DNA from: a virus
Length of the DNA: 64,000 nt
Direction: 5' to 3' (one strand)
IMG/VR virus record: IMGVR_UViG_3300031857_000069
Span: 1 to 64,000 of that record
The notes beneath the pieces are model-generated. The model did no database searches, was not told the origin of the DNA, and worked only from the letters and a program-made list of their open reading frames with translations. The translations under genes and the position numbers were made by a program. Below, piece after piece: positions 7,445-16,889 of the stretch. Numbering within the stretch: position 1 is the stretch's first letter; each line of letters opens with the position of its first letter.

Positions 7445-9053
7445 GTTAGATCCCGAAAAAGTTGGTAGATCTGGAATAGATCCAGGCACGGGATCTCCTC
7501 TGTCTCAAGAAGTTAGAAATGCACTTTTAAAGAAATCAATAATTGATCAATCTGTTTTCAGAAATCAATTAATAGAATCTGAAAATAGAAAAAGAGAAAT
7601 TGATAACCAGAATGTTAGAGTGATTCAGTCTCAAGAGCAAGCACTCTTAGGATTTAATTCTAATATTCAAGCATTAAGATCTGATATTGGTAAGTTAGGA
7701 ACAGGTCTTGCAAGCATTGCAACACTTCTCCAACAAGATAATGCTGAAGAAATATCTAGAACAAGAGCAGAACAAGAGAAAGAAAGAAGATTAGCAGAAC
7801 AACAAGTTAGAATTGGTAAAGAGAATGAATTAGAGCAAAAGATACAAAATGCTCTTGTTACTCCAGTTCAGAAATTAACTCCAAAGGTAGATGATGTCTT
7901 TGGTAGAATTGGTGCTGCACTTGGAATTTTATTTGGTGGTTGGTTAACAAATCAAGTTGTCCAAGCAATACAAGCATCTGAAGATAAGAATACAAGTCTC
8001 TTTAATAATATTAAATTTAATATTATTAAAAATCTTGCAATCATTGGTGGTGGTTTACTAGCAATTCGTGCAGGATTTTCGATTGTTAAAAATACAATTG
8101 GTAGAATTGCTTTTGGATTAACAAGATTATTAATTGCAAAACCTTTAGCAATTGCAGCAGCATTACTCCCTCGTATTGGCGGTCCAAAGCCTGCTGGACC
8201 AAAACCTGCTGGACCAAAACCTGGTAGTGGTCTTAATGTAAGAAGTAATATTGCAATTGGTGCATTGATGACAGGACTTGACATTGCTGGAGGAGAAAAT
8301 CCTGCCAGAGCAGTTGCAGGTGCCACGAGCGGTATGATTACTTCTGCTGCCGCTTTTGGTTTAGGATCTTTAATACCTATTCCAGGAACAGGACTTATTT
8401 CTGGTGCTCTTGCATATGGTCCAGGTCAAAAGTTTGGAAAAGAAATTTATGATAAGTTTTTTGGAAAAACTGAAACAAATACTAGAATTTTAACAGAAGA
8501 AAAACCTAAAGAATCTCTAAAACCAGCAGCAGAAGAAAAACCAAAAGAATCTCCAAAACCAGCAGCAGAACCTGCACCTGCGGCCGCACCAGCACCTGCT
8601 CCTGCTGCAGTGCAACCACAAACTACCATGATGCCATCTGCTCCAAGTCCAGAAATGGTTTCAAAATTTGAACAGGCATGGCAATATAGAAATAATCCCT
8701 TTGCAAGAGGGAGAATTGAAGATGCATGGAGTAAAATGACTCCAGAAGAAAAGCAACAAGCAAAATCTTGGGCAGCATCTAAAGGATACAATTGGTCCGA
8801 AATGAGATTGCCAGATGCTGTTGTAGCATCTCCAGCAGAAGTTACACCACCTGCAAAACCACCAACACAGGTTGGTCAGTTGCCAGAACCACAACCATCA
8901 ATAACAATGATTAAATCATCAAATAATGCTAATCAACAAGCAAATGTTCCATTGACAAGTGGAGCATTATCTGATGTTCCTTTGATTAACTCTGCAAATC
9001 CTGATAATTTTTATGTTTTATATTCTCAGTTAAATTATAATGTGGTAACATAA
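7437..9053 (+). CDS. Tape-measure-like hub structural protein
   Basis: 538 aa. Residues 25-150 are coiled coil (Q/E/R-rich). Hydrophobic segments follow at about 155-172, 196-215 and 225-245, then three PKPAG-type repeats (about 249-264), another glycine/alanine-rich hydrophobic region (270-335), and a Pro/Ala/Glu low-complexity linker (355-395). The C-terminal region is Pro/Gln-rich. Long coiled coil plus membrane-active segments between gp26 and the hub lysin suggests a tape-measure or DNA-ejection role, like T4 gp29 in position. No close domain is recognised. Confidence 0.6.
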   Translation: MAELDPEKVGRSGIDPGTGSPLSQEVRNALLKKSIIDQSVFRNQLIESENRKREIDNQNVRVIQSQEQALLGFNSNIQALRSDIGKLGTGLASIATLLQQDNAEEISRTRAEQEKERRLAEQQVRIGKENELEQKIQNALVTPVQKLTPKVDDVFGRIGAALGILFGGWLTNQVVQAIQASEDKNTSLFNNIKFNIIKNLAIIGGGLLAIRAGFSIVKNTIGRIAFGLTRLLIAKPLAIAAALLPRIGGPKPAGPKPAGPKPGSGLNVRSNIAIGALMTGLDIAGGENPARAVAGATSGMITSAAAFGLGSLIPIPGTGLISGALAYGPGQKFGKEIYDKFFGKTETNTRILTEEKPKESLKPAAEEKPKESPKPAAEPAPAAAPAPAPAAVQPQTTMMPSAPSPEMVSKFEQAWQYRNNPFARGRIEDAWSKMTPEEKQQAKSWAASKGYNWSEMRLPDAVVASPAEVTPPAKPPTQVGQLPEPQPSITMIKSSNNANQQANVPLTSGALSDVPLINSANPDNFYVLYSQLNYNVVT

Positions 9054-9054
9054 G

Positions 9055-10983
9055 ATGGCATCAATATCAGATTCACTTAGAACATCATCAATTAATATTA
9101 CCAATATTTCTAAATCTTTGTTTGAAACAAAGAGAAGTGTTTCTTCTGTTAATGATTCTGTTAGTAATATCTCTAAAATTATTGCGACAAATACTAGAGT
9201 TAAAAGAGAATTATTTGCAAATACTCAACTTATTGAATCTAGAAGAAGAGAAGCAGCAAAAAGACAAGAAATTGAGGATCAGTTAGAATCTTCTAGAGTA
9301 TCAACATCTCCTTCAAGAGGACTTGCCTTTGCAGGGAGAAGTGATAAGGGACCTTTAGGGAGATTGGTTGGATTTTTAGGATTTATAACTGCTGGATGGA
9401 TTGTAGAAAATCTACCGACTTGGATTTTTATGGGTCAAGAGTTTGTAACTAGAATTCAGATATTTGGTAGAACGATGTATAATATGGTCGGTAATATGCA
9501 AAATATTATCAAATCATTTGGATCTGTTTTAGAGAATTCATTCAATGCAATTATTACACTTGATTTTAATTCGTTTAGTGAGGGAAGTGTTGCACAATCT
9601 TTTGATGAACTTAATCTTGCAGTTCAAGGTTTAGGTGATGAAATTACAGAAACATTCAGACTTTTTACCACACCACTTAATGAATCTGTAGAAACCGGAG
9701 AACAAGCACCTGCTCTTGATGAAGAAAGACCTGATACTATGTTTCCTGAAGAAGATACTGCTAGTAGTGGAACAGTAAGTCCTCAGGCAGTTTATTCATA
9801 TTTAAGACAGTTGGGAGTGCCCCATATTCATGCACTTGGTATTTTGGCAAATATACAAGGAGAAAGTGGATTTCAAATTGGAGTTACTGAAAAAGGTGGG
9901 ACAAAATCTGGTGTTGGATTATTTCAATATTCTTTTCCGTCAAGAAAAAACGCATTTTTAAAAGCAGTTCCTGATTATAAAACTAATTGGAAAGGACAAG
10001 TTGATTTTGCAATAAAGAATGATCCAAATACTCCATTATATTTAAGAAAACAGTTTAATACTCCAGAAGAGGCGGCAGATGACTGGATGATACAATGGGA
10101 GAATCCATCTAAAGGAGTTTATGCTGAACGGAGAAGAAAACACAATCAATTTATTAAAAACTTTAAACCTTCATCAGGACAACCACAAAAACCATCGGTT
10201 ACTCCACAAACTCCTTTAGCAACAAGTTTTACACCTGTAACTGGAACAAGTGGTGCATCAATGGGTAATAAACCTTTAAGTGTTCCATATAGTCCATTTA
10301 AACCTGGTTCTGGAGCAACAATAACCTCAGGAAAAGGAATGAGATGGGGAAAACAACATAAAGGATATGATATTGCTGCTGCTAGTGGAACTCCTTTATA
10401 TGCATATTTTCCTGGAAAAGTAACTCATATTGGTATAGATGGAACTGCATCTTCTGCTGGTTACGGAAACTGGGTTGTTTGGCAAGATGATATGTATGGT
10501 GCATATCATTTCTTTGGTCATATGAGAAATCGTCCTTCTGTAAGTGTTGGACAAGTTATTAATCAGGGAACTTTGATGGGTTATGTTGGAAGCACAGGTG
10601 AATCAACTGGACCACATTTACACTGGGAAATCTCAAATAATCCTCCACAAAGTAATGGGCAGTTTACTTCTTTTGAAGATCCAGGATCCTGGTTAAAAAG
10701 ACACCCTTTAAAATATGCTAAACCTGGAGCAATAACATCACAACCTAGTACTCCACCCGCACAAATTTCTTTCCCATCTTCACGAATGGGACAACCAGCG
10801 GCAATGACTCCCGAAAGAAAAGGATCACAAATAATATTCATTGATGATACACAACCACAGGCACAAGCACCACAAGTATCATACCCATCTCAACAACCTA
10901 CAGTTACTCCAACAATCACCGAATTTAAACTGTTAAATAATTTTATTAAGAACAAACTCTTGCTCGATCTGGCGTATCTATAA
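9055..10983 (+). CDS. Tail-associated lysin with lysozyme-like and M23 peptidase domains
   Basis: 642 aa. Residues 1-85 are coiled coil. A hydrophobic stretch lies at about 98-122. A phage tail lysozyme-like domain spans about 240-370 (HALGILANIQGESGF with catalytic-type Glu, then GVGLFQYS). An M23/LytM endopeptidase domain lies at about 420-545 with HKGYD and HLHWE metal-binding motifs. It probably cuts both glycan and peptide parts of host peptidoglycan during injection. It follows the tape-measure-like gene directly and overlaps the next start by one base. Confidence 0.8.
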   Translation: MASISDSLRTSSINITNISKSLFETKRSVSSVNDSVSNISKIIATNTRVKRELFANTQLIESRRREAAKRQEIEDQLESSRVSTSPSRGLAFAGRSDKGPLGRLVGFLGFITAGWIVENLPTWIFMGQEFVTRIQIFGRTMYNMVGNMQNIIKSFGSVLENSFNAIITLDFNSFSEGSVAQSFDELNLAVQGLGDEITETFRLFTTPLNESVETGEQAPALDEERPDTMFPEEDTASSGTVSPQAVYSYLRQLGVPHIHALGILANIQGESGFQIGVTEKGGTKSGVGLFQYSFPSRKNAFLKAVPDYKTNWKGQVDFAIKNDPNTPLYLRKQFNTPEEAADDWMIQWENPSKGVYAERRRKHNQFIKNFKPSSGQPQKPSVTPQTPLATSFTPVTGTSGASMGNKPLSVPYSPFKPGSGATITSGKGMRWGKQHKGYDIAAASGTPLYAYFPGKVTHIGIDGTASSAGYGNWVVWQDDMYGAYHFFGHMRNRPSVSVGQVINQGTLMGYVGSTGESTGPHLHWEISNNPPQSNGQFTSFEDPGSWLKRHPLKYAKPGAITSQPSTPPAQISFPSSRMGQPAAMTPERKGSQIIFIDDTQPQAQAPQVSYPSQQPTVTPTITEFKLLNNFIKNKLLLDLAYL

Positions 10984-12329
10984 TGTCAATTAAAAAGTCC
11001 TTATACAATGAACTTATTTTAGAATCAAATGACGGATCAAGAACGATTGATCTAATAACTGGTGCTATTTTATTTGAGTATTATGAAGATATTTTTTCAC
11101 CAACAATCACTGCAAAACTTAAAGTCATTGATAATGGAAATGTTATCACACCAGCAGATGGTAAAAGTGGGGATAAGCAGTCAATTTATAATGGTCTTCC
11201 TCTTCGTGGGGGAGAAAGGGTTTCTTTAAATATCGCTGGCAACTCAGCAACAAATCCAGGATTAAATTTTTCTAAGAAAGCAGATGACTATTTTTATGTT
11301 TCAAGCATCACTGATGTAATATCTGAAACAAACAGAGAAACATTTACTTTGCATTTAGTATCAAGAGAAGCAATCACGAATGAAACAGTAAGAGTTTCTA
11401 AAAAATTTCCAACTTCTTTAAGAATTAGTGATTCTGTATCGGCAATTTTAAGGGATACATTAAAAACAAATAAATTAGGAACAATAAATCCTTCATCTAA
11501 CAAATATGGTTTCATTGGCAATCTAAGAAAACCATTTACAGTTTTAGTTTGGTTAGCATCAAAAGCAGTTCCTGAAAGTTCTGGAAGTGCTACTGCTGGT
11601 TTTGTCTTCTATCAAACTCAAGATGGGTTTCAATTTAGATCTCTTGATGAACTAATGAAACAAAGTCCAAAAGCAACTTATACTTATACAGAATCTCAAA
11701 CATCTTATGATGAGAATGATAAAAAAGTAAATAATGATTTTAAAATTTTGAATTACTATGTTGATAAAAATCAAAATTTACTTGAAAAACTTCGTTTAGG
11801 AACTTATGCAAATTATAGAATTTTCTTTAATCCATTAAATGGAACAATCACATCTCCAGGTAAAGAAGTATTCAAACAAAGTAATTATGATCGAAAAACA
11901 AGTAATCTTGGAAGAAAATCATTTAATCTTCCAAGATTAGATAATAATTCAAGTCAAACTCTTGGAGATATTCCAACTAGAATTATCACTGGAATTTTAG
12001 ATGTTGGAACAATGGAAAAAGATGTATCTAAAAATCTAAATGCAGATCCAATAGATTATCAATCACAATCACTCATGAGATATAACACATTGTTTACTCA
12101 GGTTGTTAATATTGTTGTACCGTCAAATACAAATCTAAAAGCTGGTGATATCATTGAATGCAACTTTCCAAAAATCACTCAATCAAATGCAAAAGAATTT
12201 GACCCTGAAACAAGTGGTCTATATATGATTAAAGAACTATGTCATCATTTTGATGTTGAGAATTCATATACATCTATGAAACTCATTCGTGATACATTTG
12301 GAGTCAATGTAGAGGCAAGAAAAACGTAA
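10983..12329 (+). CDS. gp27-like baseplate hub protein
   Basis: 448 aa. The opening KSLYNELILESNDGSRTIDL and GAILFEYYEDIFSPTITAKLKVID describes a beta-rich hub domain; later LVSREAITNETVRVSKKF and the C-terminal NLKAGDIIECNFPKI with HHFDVENSYTSMKLIRD fit the tail-spike-base fold shared with T4 gp27. It sits directly before gp5, as gp27 partners gp5 in the hub. Assignment is by fold-like pattern and position. Confidence 0.65.
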   Translation: MSIKKSLYNELILESNDGSRTIDLITGAILFEYYEDIFSPTITAKLKVIDNGNVITPADGKSGDKQSIYNGLPLRGGERVSLNIAGNSATNPGLNFSKKADDYFYVSSITDVISETNRETFTLHLVSREAITNETVRVSKKFPTSLRISDSVSAILRDTLKTNKLGTINPSSNKYGFIGNLRKPFTVLVWLASKAVPESSGSATAGFVFYQTQDGFQFRSLDELMKQSPKATYTYTESQTSYDENDKKVNNDFKILNYYVDKNQNLLEKLRLGTYANYRIFFNPLNGTITSPGKEVFKQSNYDRKTSNLGRKSFNLPRLDNNSSQTLGDIPTRIITGILDVGTMEKDVSKNLNADPIDYQSQSLMRYNTLFTQVVNIVVPSNTNLKAGDIIECNFPKITQSNAKEFDPETSGLYMIKELCHHFDVENSYTSMKLIRDTFGVNVEARKT

Positions 12330-14360
12330 ATGTTAGATCAATCATTACTTCAAAGTCATTTTATTGGTAGAGACGGTTTTCGTTGGTGGTTAGGTCAAAT
12401 TGCACCGGTAGAATCGTGGGAAGAGCAAGCAAATGGTGGTGGATGGGGATACAGATACAAAGTTAGAATTATAGGATACCATCCTTTAGACGTTTCTGAA
12501 TTATCAAATGATGATCTTCCATGGGCGCAGGTTATGTTCCCAACTACTACTGGAAGTGGTGCAGCAAAGTATGCAGTAAATCCAAAAATAAGACCTGGCG
12601 ATATGGTCATTGGATTTTTCATGGATGGTGATAATGCACAAATCCCAGTTATTATGGGAACACTTGGTCATACAAGTGATTGGTCAACTGCCGAATATAA
12701 AAATCCTTTTACTCCTTTTACTGGACACACATCTAGAGTAAAAAGTCCAAAAGGAACTGGTAGAATAGAATCTGATGAATCAAATGAAGCAACAGAGCAA
12801 TCTCAAAAAAGTCCAAGAGCAGTTCCTCCAGAAGTAGCAGCAAGATTAAAAGAAATATCTGCTTATAGTGGTATTGGAAAAAAAGTTGTATTTGCCGATA
12901 CTTGTGAAGATACAACAATTAAAACAGTAAAATCCGAAGTTGATAATTTACTTAAAGATATACAAGATGCCCAAGGAAAAATTTCTGATTTTAAACAGGC
13001 AATTCAAAATACTGCTGAGGTAATTAAAGGTGCAGTCAACTGGTTAGTTGGTGAAATTTTTAATATAATTTATGAGTATCTAGTTGGTGATGAGAAAAAT
13101 CCAGGAATTATTCCAAAAGCATTACAAGCACTGTATATTAGTGTTTATGGGTCAGTTCTTGCTGCAACTGGTAGTCCAGCAGCAGCACATACTGCAGGAT
13201 ATAAGTCTAATGAAGTTTTTGTAATTCCGATTAAAGTTCTAGAAGAAGCACTTTCTTGTGTCGCAAATGCAATTGTTGAGGGTCTTAAAGATTTGATTAT
13301 TCAGTTACTTGAATCACTTCTCGAAAATGTTGAAAGATTTGTAACTTGTATAGCAGAGCAATTCATCGGATCTCTTATTAATACAATTACCGATGCGATT
13401 GCTGATGGATTATCTTCTGCTTTAGATGGTATTTCTGCTTTATTGGGTGGTGTTTTTAGTGTTGTTGATTTTATTAAAAGTGCAAAAGATTTATTTAGTG
13501 GATCTGGTGGTCTCTTTGACTGTAATCAAAGCAATAATAAGTGTGATGGAACTAAAGAATGGGTAGTTGGAGTTGGTCCAAAGAGTAGTATAGATCCTCT
13601 AGAATCATTTAATAGTATTTTTGATATTGCAAACACTATTGGTAGTGTTGTTGGAGATGTAACTTCTGCAGTTGAAGGTGTTGCAGGAATTGCAGATGTA
13701 TTCTCAAACGATATCTTACAGGATGCTGTCAACGGATTGGGTGAGTGTATTCCAACATTCCCAGCGACTTGTGGTTCTCCTACAATTAACATTTTTGGTG
13801 GAGGAGGATCTGGAGCAACAGCAATTGCCATTCTTGGTGCTAGAAATCCACTCATAAATGCAATCAATAATGTAACACAGACTGCAAGTATTATTGGATC
13901 TGTAGTTACAAATCCTGGTTCTGGATATCGGTTTCCACCCTTTGTTGAATTTAGTGATAGTTGTGGATTAGGATATGGTGCAAAAGGTAGAGCAGTAATC
14001 AATGATGCTGGAGAAGTAACTGCAATTTATATGCTATCTTCTGGTGAAGGATATCCATTAGTGCAAAATCAAGATGCTTATGGTGTTACTGATGTTATAG
14101 TACAAACTGCTGGATTAGAATACTCTAACAATGATACTGCAACCGATAATCTTGGAAATACTTATAGTTTAACAGTTGATAATGGTAGAATACTTTCGGC
14201 AACACCTCTAAATATTTTGGAGGTTTCTGATATTCCTGTAATTACAGTTAACTCAGACACTGGATTTGGTGCTATCTTGAAACCAATTCTTGGTACAATA
14301 TCTCAACAAACAATTAGAGATAAAGTAGGTATTCAAACATCAATAGATTGTCCAACATAA
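12330..14360 (+). CDS. 5: gp5-like baseplate hub OB-fold protein
   Basis: 676 aa. The N-terminal 115 residues form the OB domain of gp5/VgrG proteins (FRWWLGQIAPVES, YKVRIIGYHP, WAQVMFPTT, GDMVIGFFMDGDNAQIPVIM). No T4-type lysozyme insert is visible. The lytic activity appears to be in the 9055 gene instead. The middle (about 195-420) is long and helical, and a Gly-rich segment and beta-rich repeats with GSGYRFPPFVEF follow. The C-terminal needle part seems to be in the next gene. Confidence 0.75.
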   Translation: MLDQSLLQSHFIGRDGFRWWLGQIAPVESWEEQANGGGWGYRYKVRIIGYHPLDVSELSNDDLPWAQVMFPTTTGSGAAKYAVNPKIRPGDMVIGFFMDGDNAQIPVIMGTLGHTSDWSTAEYKNPFTPFTGHTSRVKSPKGTGRIESDESNEATEQSQKSPRAVPPEVAARLKEISAYSGIGKKVVFADTCEDTTIKTVKSEVDNLLKDIQDAQGKISDFKQAIQNTAEVIKGAVNWLVGEIFNIIYEYLVGDEKNPGIIPKALQALYISVYGSVLAATGSPAAAHTAGYKSNEVFVIPIKVLEEALSCVANAIVEGLKDLIIQLLESLLENVERFVTCIAEQFIGSLINTITDAIADGLSSALDGISALLGGVFSVVDFIKSAKDLFSGSGGLFDCNQSNNKCDGTKEWVVGVGPKSSIDPLESFNSIFDIANTIGSVVGDVTSAVEGVAGIADVFSNDILQDAVNGLGECIPTFPATCGSPTINIFGGGGSGATAIAILGARNPLINAINNVTQTASIIGSVVTNPGSGYRFPPFVEFSDSCGLGYGAKGRAVINDAGEVTAIYMLSSGEGYPLVQNQDAYGVTDVIVQTAGLEYSNNDTATDNLGNTYSLTVDNGRILSATPLNILEVSDIPVITVNSDTGFGAILKPILGTISQQTIRDKVGIQTSIDCPT

Positions 14361-14361
14361 A

Positions 14362-14928
14362 ATGACTCATAGAAATTACGAAGCAAGAGATTATATTAGT
14401 GTAGGACCAAAATTTAGAATTACTACAAATGATCCCTTAATGGGAATGGATGGAACATCTGTTTATCACATGTATGCTTATACAAATGATAATGATGTTC
14501 ATTTGCAGACTTTTACTGAAACAGGGTCTTATAAGATTTTAAATGATAAAGGAATTGAAATCGTCGCTGGAAATACAGGATCTGAGGGAAATGTTGATAT
14601 TTGTCTCACTGGAATGGGTGGAGATATTTGTATCACTGCAATGAGTAATGGTACAGTGAAGATCAAAGGAAAAACTATTATGATTGAGGCAGTAGAAGAT
14701 TTAGATTTAAAAGCGGGTAGAAATATTAATGCAATATCAGGATCTGGTCGCATTATTATGAAAGCAAACAAAATAGATCAAGTAGCACTGACTGGTAATG
14801 CTATTCTTGACTCTTTTGGAAAGAGAGCATTCTCACTCTCACCTGTAGGAAATGAATATATTACTGATGTGTTTGTTGGTGGATTAAATGTAATTGGCGC
14901 AATTAAAGCAATTGTAGGAGTAGGTTAA
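14362..14928 (+). CDS. gp5 needle-like beta-helix protein
   Basis: 188 aa. Short repeating strands such as GNVDICLTGMGGDICITAMSN and KGKTIMIEAVEDLDLKAGRN match the VxGxx-type pattern of the T4 gp5 C-terminal triple beta helix. It starts 1 nt after the gp5 stop, suggesting the needle domain is encoded separately. Its tip-proximal C-terminus is hydrophobic (NVIGAIKAIVGVG). Confidence 0.55.
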   Translation: MTHRNYEARDYISVGPKFRITTNDPLMGMDGTSVYHMYAYTNDNDVHLQTFTETGSYKILNDKGIEIVAGNTGSEGNVDICLTGMGGDICITAMSNGTVKIKGKTIMIEAVEDLDLKAGRNINAISGSGRIIMKANKIDQVALTGNAILDSFGKRAFSLSPVGNEYITDVFVGGLNVIGAIKAIVGVG

Positions 14929-15602
14929 TGTCAGTAGTAAATACTTTATTCAGTTTAATTGGATTTCCAACTCTTCCTGAAAAAGGTAAAGAAAAATTTT
15001 ATCACGATAATAGCACTTTTAATCAAAATGTAAAAGTCACTGGGCAGTTAATAGGACAAAGTAATTCTTTAATTCTTGGTGAGCAAGCTGTTTGTGGAAA
15101 TTTATGGATGCTTAAAAATCCATTTAATTTAAAAGCACCTCCAAATATTATAGGAACTAGGGGAAAAATTCTGAATTTTTCTGGAGTTTATCTATTTGGA
15201 CTAAGTTACATATCTGGAAGATTAACCGTTATTGGTAGAACTAATTTTTTTGGAAAGGTTAGAATTAATGGTAAGGATCTAGAAGCAGAACTTGCATTAG
15301 GTAAGAAACTCCCAACTTCCGACATACGACTCAAAGAAAATGTTCATACAATTGAAAATGCACTAGATAAAGTTTCTGCTCTTCGTGGAGTATCTTTTGA
15401 CTTTAAAGAAACTAAACAACCACAAATTGGAGTTATTGCACAAGAAGTTGAACAAATCATACCAGAAGTTGTTGGAGAAAATCCTGATGGATACAAAGGT
15501 GTCCAATATGGAAACATTGTCGGTCTTTTAATTGAAGCAATTAAAGAACAACAAAAACAAATTGAAGAACTGAAGGAGAAAATAAATGAAATTTCTAAGT
15601 GA
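14928..15602 (+). CDS. Virion protein with S74 intramolecular chaperone
   Basis: 224 aa. Residues about 1-125 are short beta repeats (KVTGQLIGQSN, GRLTVIGRTNFFGKVRING). The C-terminal 95 residues match the endosialidase-type S74 chaperone: SDIRLKENVHTIENALDKVS, IGVIAQEVEQIIPEVV and a final coiled coil. S74 domains trimerise fibres and then cut themselves off at a Ser in SD. It probably forms a baseplate-attached short fibre or spike. Confidence 0.75.
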   Translation: MSVVNTLFSLIGFPTLPEKGKEKFYHDNSTFNQNVKVTGQLIGQSNSLILGEQAVCGNLWMLKNPFNLKAPPNIIGTRGKILNFSGVYLFGLSYISGRLTVIGRTNFFGKVRINGKDLEAELALGKKLPTSDIRLKENVHTIENALDKVSALRGVSFDFKETKQPQIGVIAQEVEQIIPEVVGENPDGYKGVQYGNIVGLLIEAIKEQQKQIEELKEKINEISK

Positions 15603-16263
15603 AATATTAAGTGAAAAATTATCTGCAAATACGGATGCAATCTCTTTCCTCAATGAGAGTAAAGGAGAATCGCAAGAAAGCATCGAATCATTTTCACCCC
15701 CTTGTACAAACATTGATAAAAAGATAGTTTCTATTGCAGCATCAATAGTTGTTCTTCAAACGGAAATAGTATCTCTTTCACAAAATGCATATGCTGTTGG
15801 GTGTGGAACAACTGTTGGCGTTTCAACTGTTTTTCCTGATGTTGTAAGAGTTTATAGTGAAAATATGTCCTCACCAACTTATAACGGTGAAGATCCTTTT
15901 GATAGTACTAGCACATTTTTGGTCACATCAAATGTAGGTATAGGTACGTGGTTAGTTTACACACAAAATGATTCTACACAGTCTGGAATCGGAAGTTTAT
16001 ATGGTAACTTGTCTTCTTGTTACAGAATACCTTGTACATCTTCAGTTTGCGTCTCACACGCATCATCTATAACATCAAAGCAATCGCAAATTGTATCTTT
16101 AAGAAGTGAACTAACAAGTTTAATTACTAGCTCAAATCAAATTAAAACTGAAAGAAGAGAATATGAGTTTGAGAGATATGGGCAGAATTTTACAATTAAA
16201 GATCTTCAAGAAGAAAACACAAGAATCGTTGGGTCCATTGGTGTAATTAAAAATTACTCTTAA
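15586..16263 (+). CDS. Unknown virion-associated protein
   Basis: 225 aa, overlapping the previous gene by 17 nt. It has helical N- and C-terminal segments (VSIAASIVVLQTEIVSLSQN; SSNQIKTERREYEFERYGQN) around a Gly/Ser/Thr-rich middle with four Cys (CYRIPCTSSVCVSHAS, CGTTVGV). No family is recognised. The late-gene position next to an S74 protein suggests a structural role. Confidence 0.7.
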   Translation: MKFLSEILSEKLSANTDAISFLNESKGESQESIESFSPPCTNIDKKIVSIAASIVVLQTEIVSLSQNAYAVGCGTTVGVSTVFPDVVRVYSENMSSPTYNGEDPFDSTSTFLVTSNVGIGTWLVYTQNDSTQSGIGSLYGNLSSCYRIPCTSSVCVSHASSITSKQSQIVSLRSELTSLITSSNQIKTERREYEFERYGQNFTIKDLQEENTRIVGSIGVIKNYS

Positions 16264-16270
16264 AGACCTC

Positions 16271-16299
16271 TTGACACCAGCACCAAGACCCCCTATAAT
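16271..16299 (+). promoter_or_regulatory. Sigma70-type promoter
   Basis: TTGACA at 16271-16276 and TATAAT at 16294-16299 with a 17-nt spacer. GGGGGTAATC follows in the start region, shared with several other promoters in this window. It drives the 16325 gene and perhaps the tRNA block. Confidence 0.85.
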
Positions 16300-16324
16300 A
16301 TGGGGGTAATCAACGGAACACCCC

Positions 16325-16525
16325 ATGAGCACTGCACAAGAGACCGTACAGGGCATTGTAATTGATGTATGCAGTCGTACCTTCTTGCTCCTGAGTGATC
16401 AAGGCAACGAGCGTCTGGTAGAATGTGATACTGTTCAAGAGTTTATGAACGTCCTTGAAGTTGTCACTGCTAATCTTGAACCCGATCAAATTGAATACGC
16501 AGACCTTGCAGTTTATGGCGAGTGA
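16325..16525 (+). CDS. Small unknown protein
   Basis: 66 aa. MSTAQETVQGIVIDVCSRTF and LSDQGNERLVECDTVQEFMN suggest a compact alpha/beta or beta-barrel domain. It lies directly behind a strong promoter, so is probably expressed early. No family is recognised. Confidence 0.65.
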   Translation: MSTAQETVQGIVIDVCSRTFLLLSDQGNERLVECDTVQEFMNVLEVVTANLEPDQIEYADLAVYGE

Positions 16526-16528
16526 TGC

Positions 16529-16541
16529 TATAATATAAATA
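16529..16541 (+). promoter_or_regulatory. Overlapping -10 box and late promoter
   Basis: TATAAT (16529-16534) overlaps TATAAATA (16534-16541), the exact T4 late consensus. The site lies 6 nt before the next ATG, so any transcript would be almost leaderless or start inside the gene. Confidence 0.4.
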
Positions 16542-16547
16542 TCGGAA

Positions 16548-16721
16548 ATGGAAATTTTCACAGTGGAAGAGTTTCAAGAGAGGTTTGATGAACTGATGGG
16601 ACGAGTTGAAAATGGAGAAACTTTAGGTATTGTGGATGAGAATGGAAAGGCAGCAGTAATGATGCCCGCAGACGACGATCTGATACGAATACACACTGAA
16701 TTAAACAACGAAGCTCAGTGA
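16548..16721 (+). CDS. Phd/YefM-like small antitoxin-type protein
   Basis: 57 aa. FTVEEFQERFDELMGRVENGETLGIVDENGKAAVM follows the layout of Phd/YefM antitoxins: helix, then a GE-x-hydrophobic strand and an NGK turn. The C-terminal toxin-binding helix is short. No toxin gene is adjacent, so it may act as an orphan repressor or as an antidote to a host toxin. The family call rests on pattern only. Confidence 0.55.
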   Translation: MEIFTVEEFQERFDELMGRVENGETLGIVDENGKAAVMMPADDDLIRIHTELNNEAQ

Positions 16722-16736
16722 TACTCTGAGTTTTTT
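16714..16736 (+). terminator. Rho-independent terminator
   Basis: CTCAG, a 7-nt loop, CTGAG, then TTTTTT. It overlaps the stop codon of the Phd-like gene and precedes the tRNA genes by 2 nt. Confidence 0.6.
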
Positions 16737-16738
16737 AT

Positions 16739-16810
16739 GGGAGCATAGCTTAATGGTTAGAGCGGGCACCTTATAAGTGCTTAGCGCGGGTTCAACTCCC
16801 GCTGTTCCCA
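16739..16810 (+). tRNA. tRNA-Ile(TAT)
   Basis: A full cloverleaf: acceptor GGGAGCA with TGTTCCC and discriminator A. The anticodon stem GGCAC/GTGCT encloses CTTATAA, giving anticodon UAU. The T arm is GCGGG-TTCAACT-CCCGC. It would read AUA, a codon common in this AT-rich genome and rare in its hosts. Confidence 0.88.
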
Positions 16811-16813
16811 TCG

Positions 16814-16889
16814 TGCAGGTTTAGCTCTCTGGTTGAAAGCACCGAACTCATAATTCGGCTAAGGTGGGTTCGATCCCCACAACCTGCAC
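16814..16889 (+). tRNA. tRNA with CAT anticodon (Met or Ile2)
   Basis: Acceptor TGCAGGT pairs fully with ACCTGCA. The anticodon stem CCGAA/TTCGG encloses CTCATAA, giving CAU. The T arm is GTGGG-TTCGATC-CCCAC. The U1-A72 pair and lack of GGG in the anticodon stem argue against an initiator. Whether C34 is modified to lysidine (Ile2) cannot be read. Confidence 0.88.
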
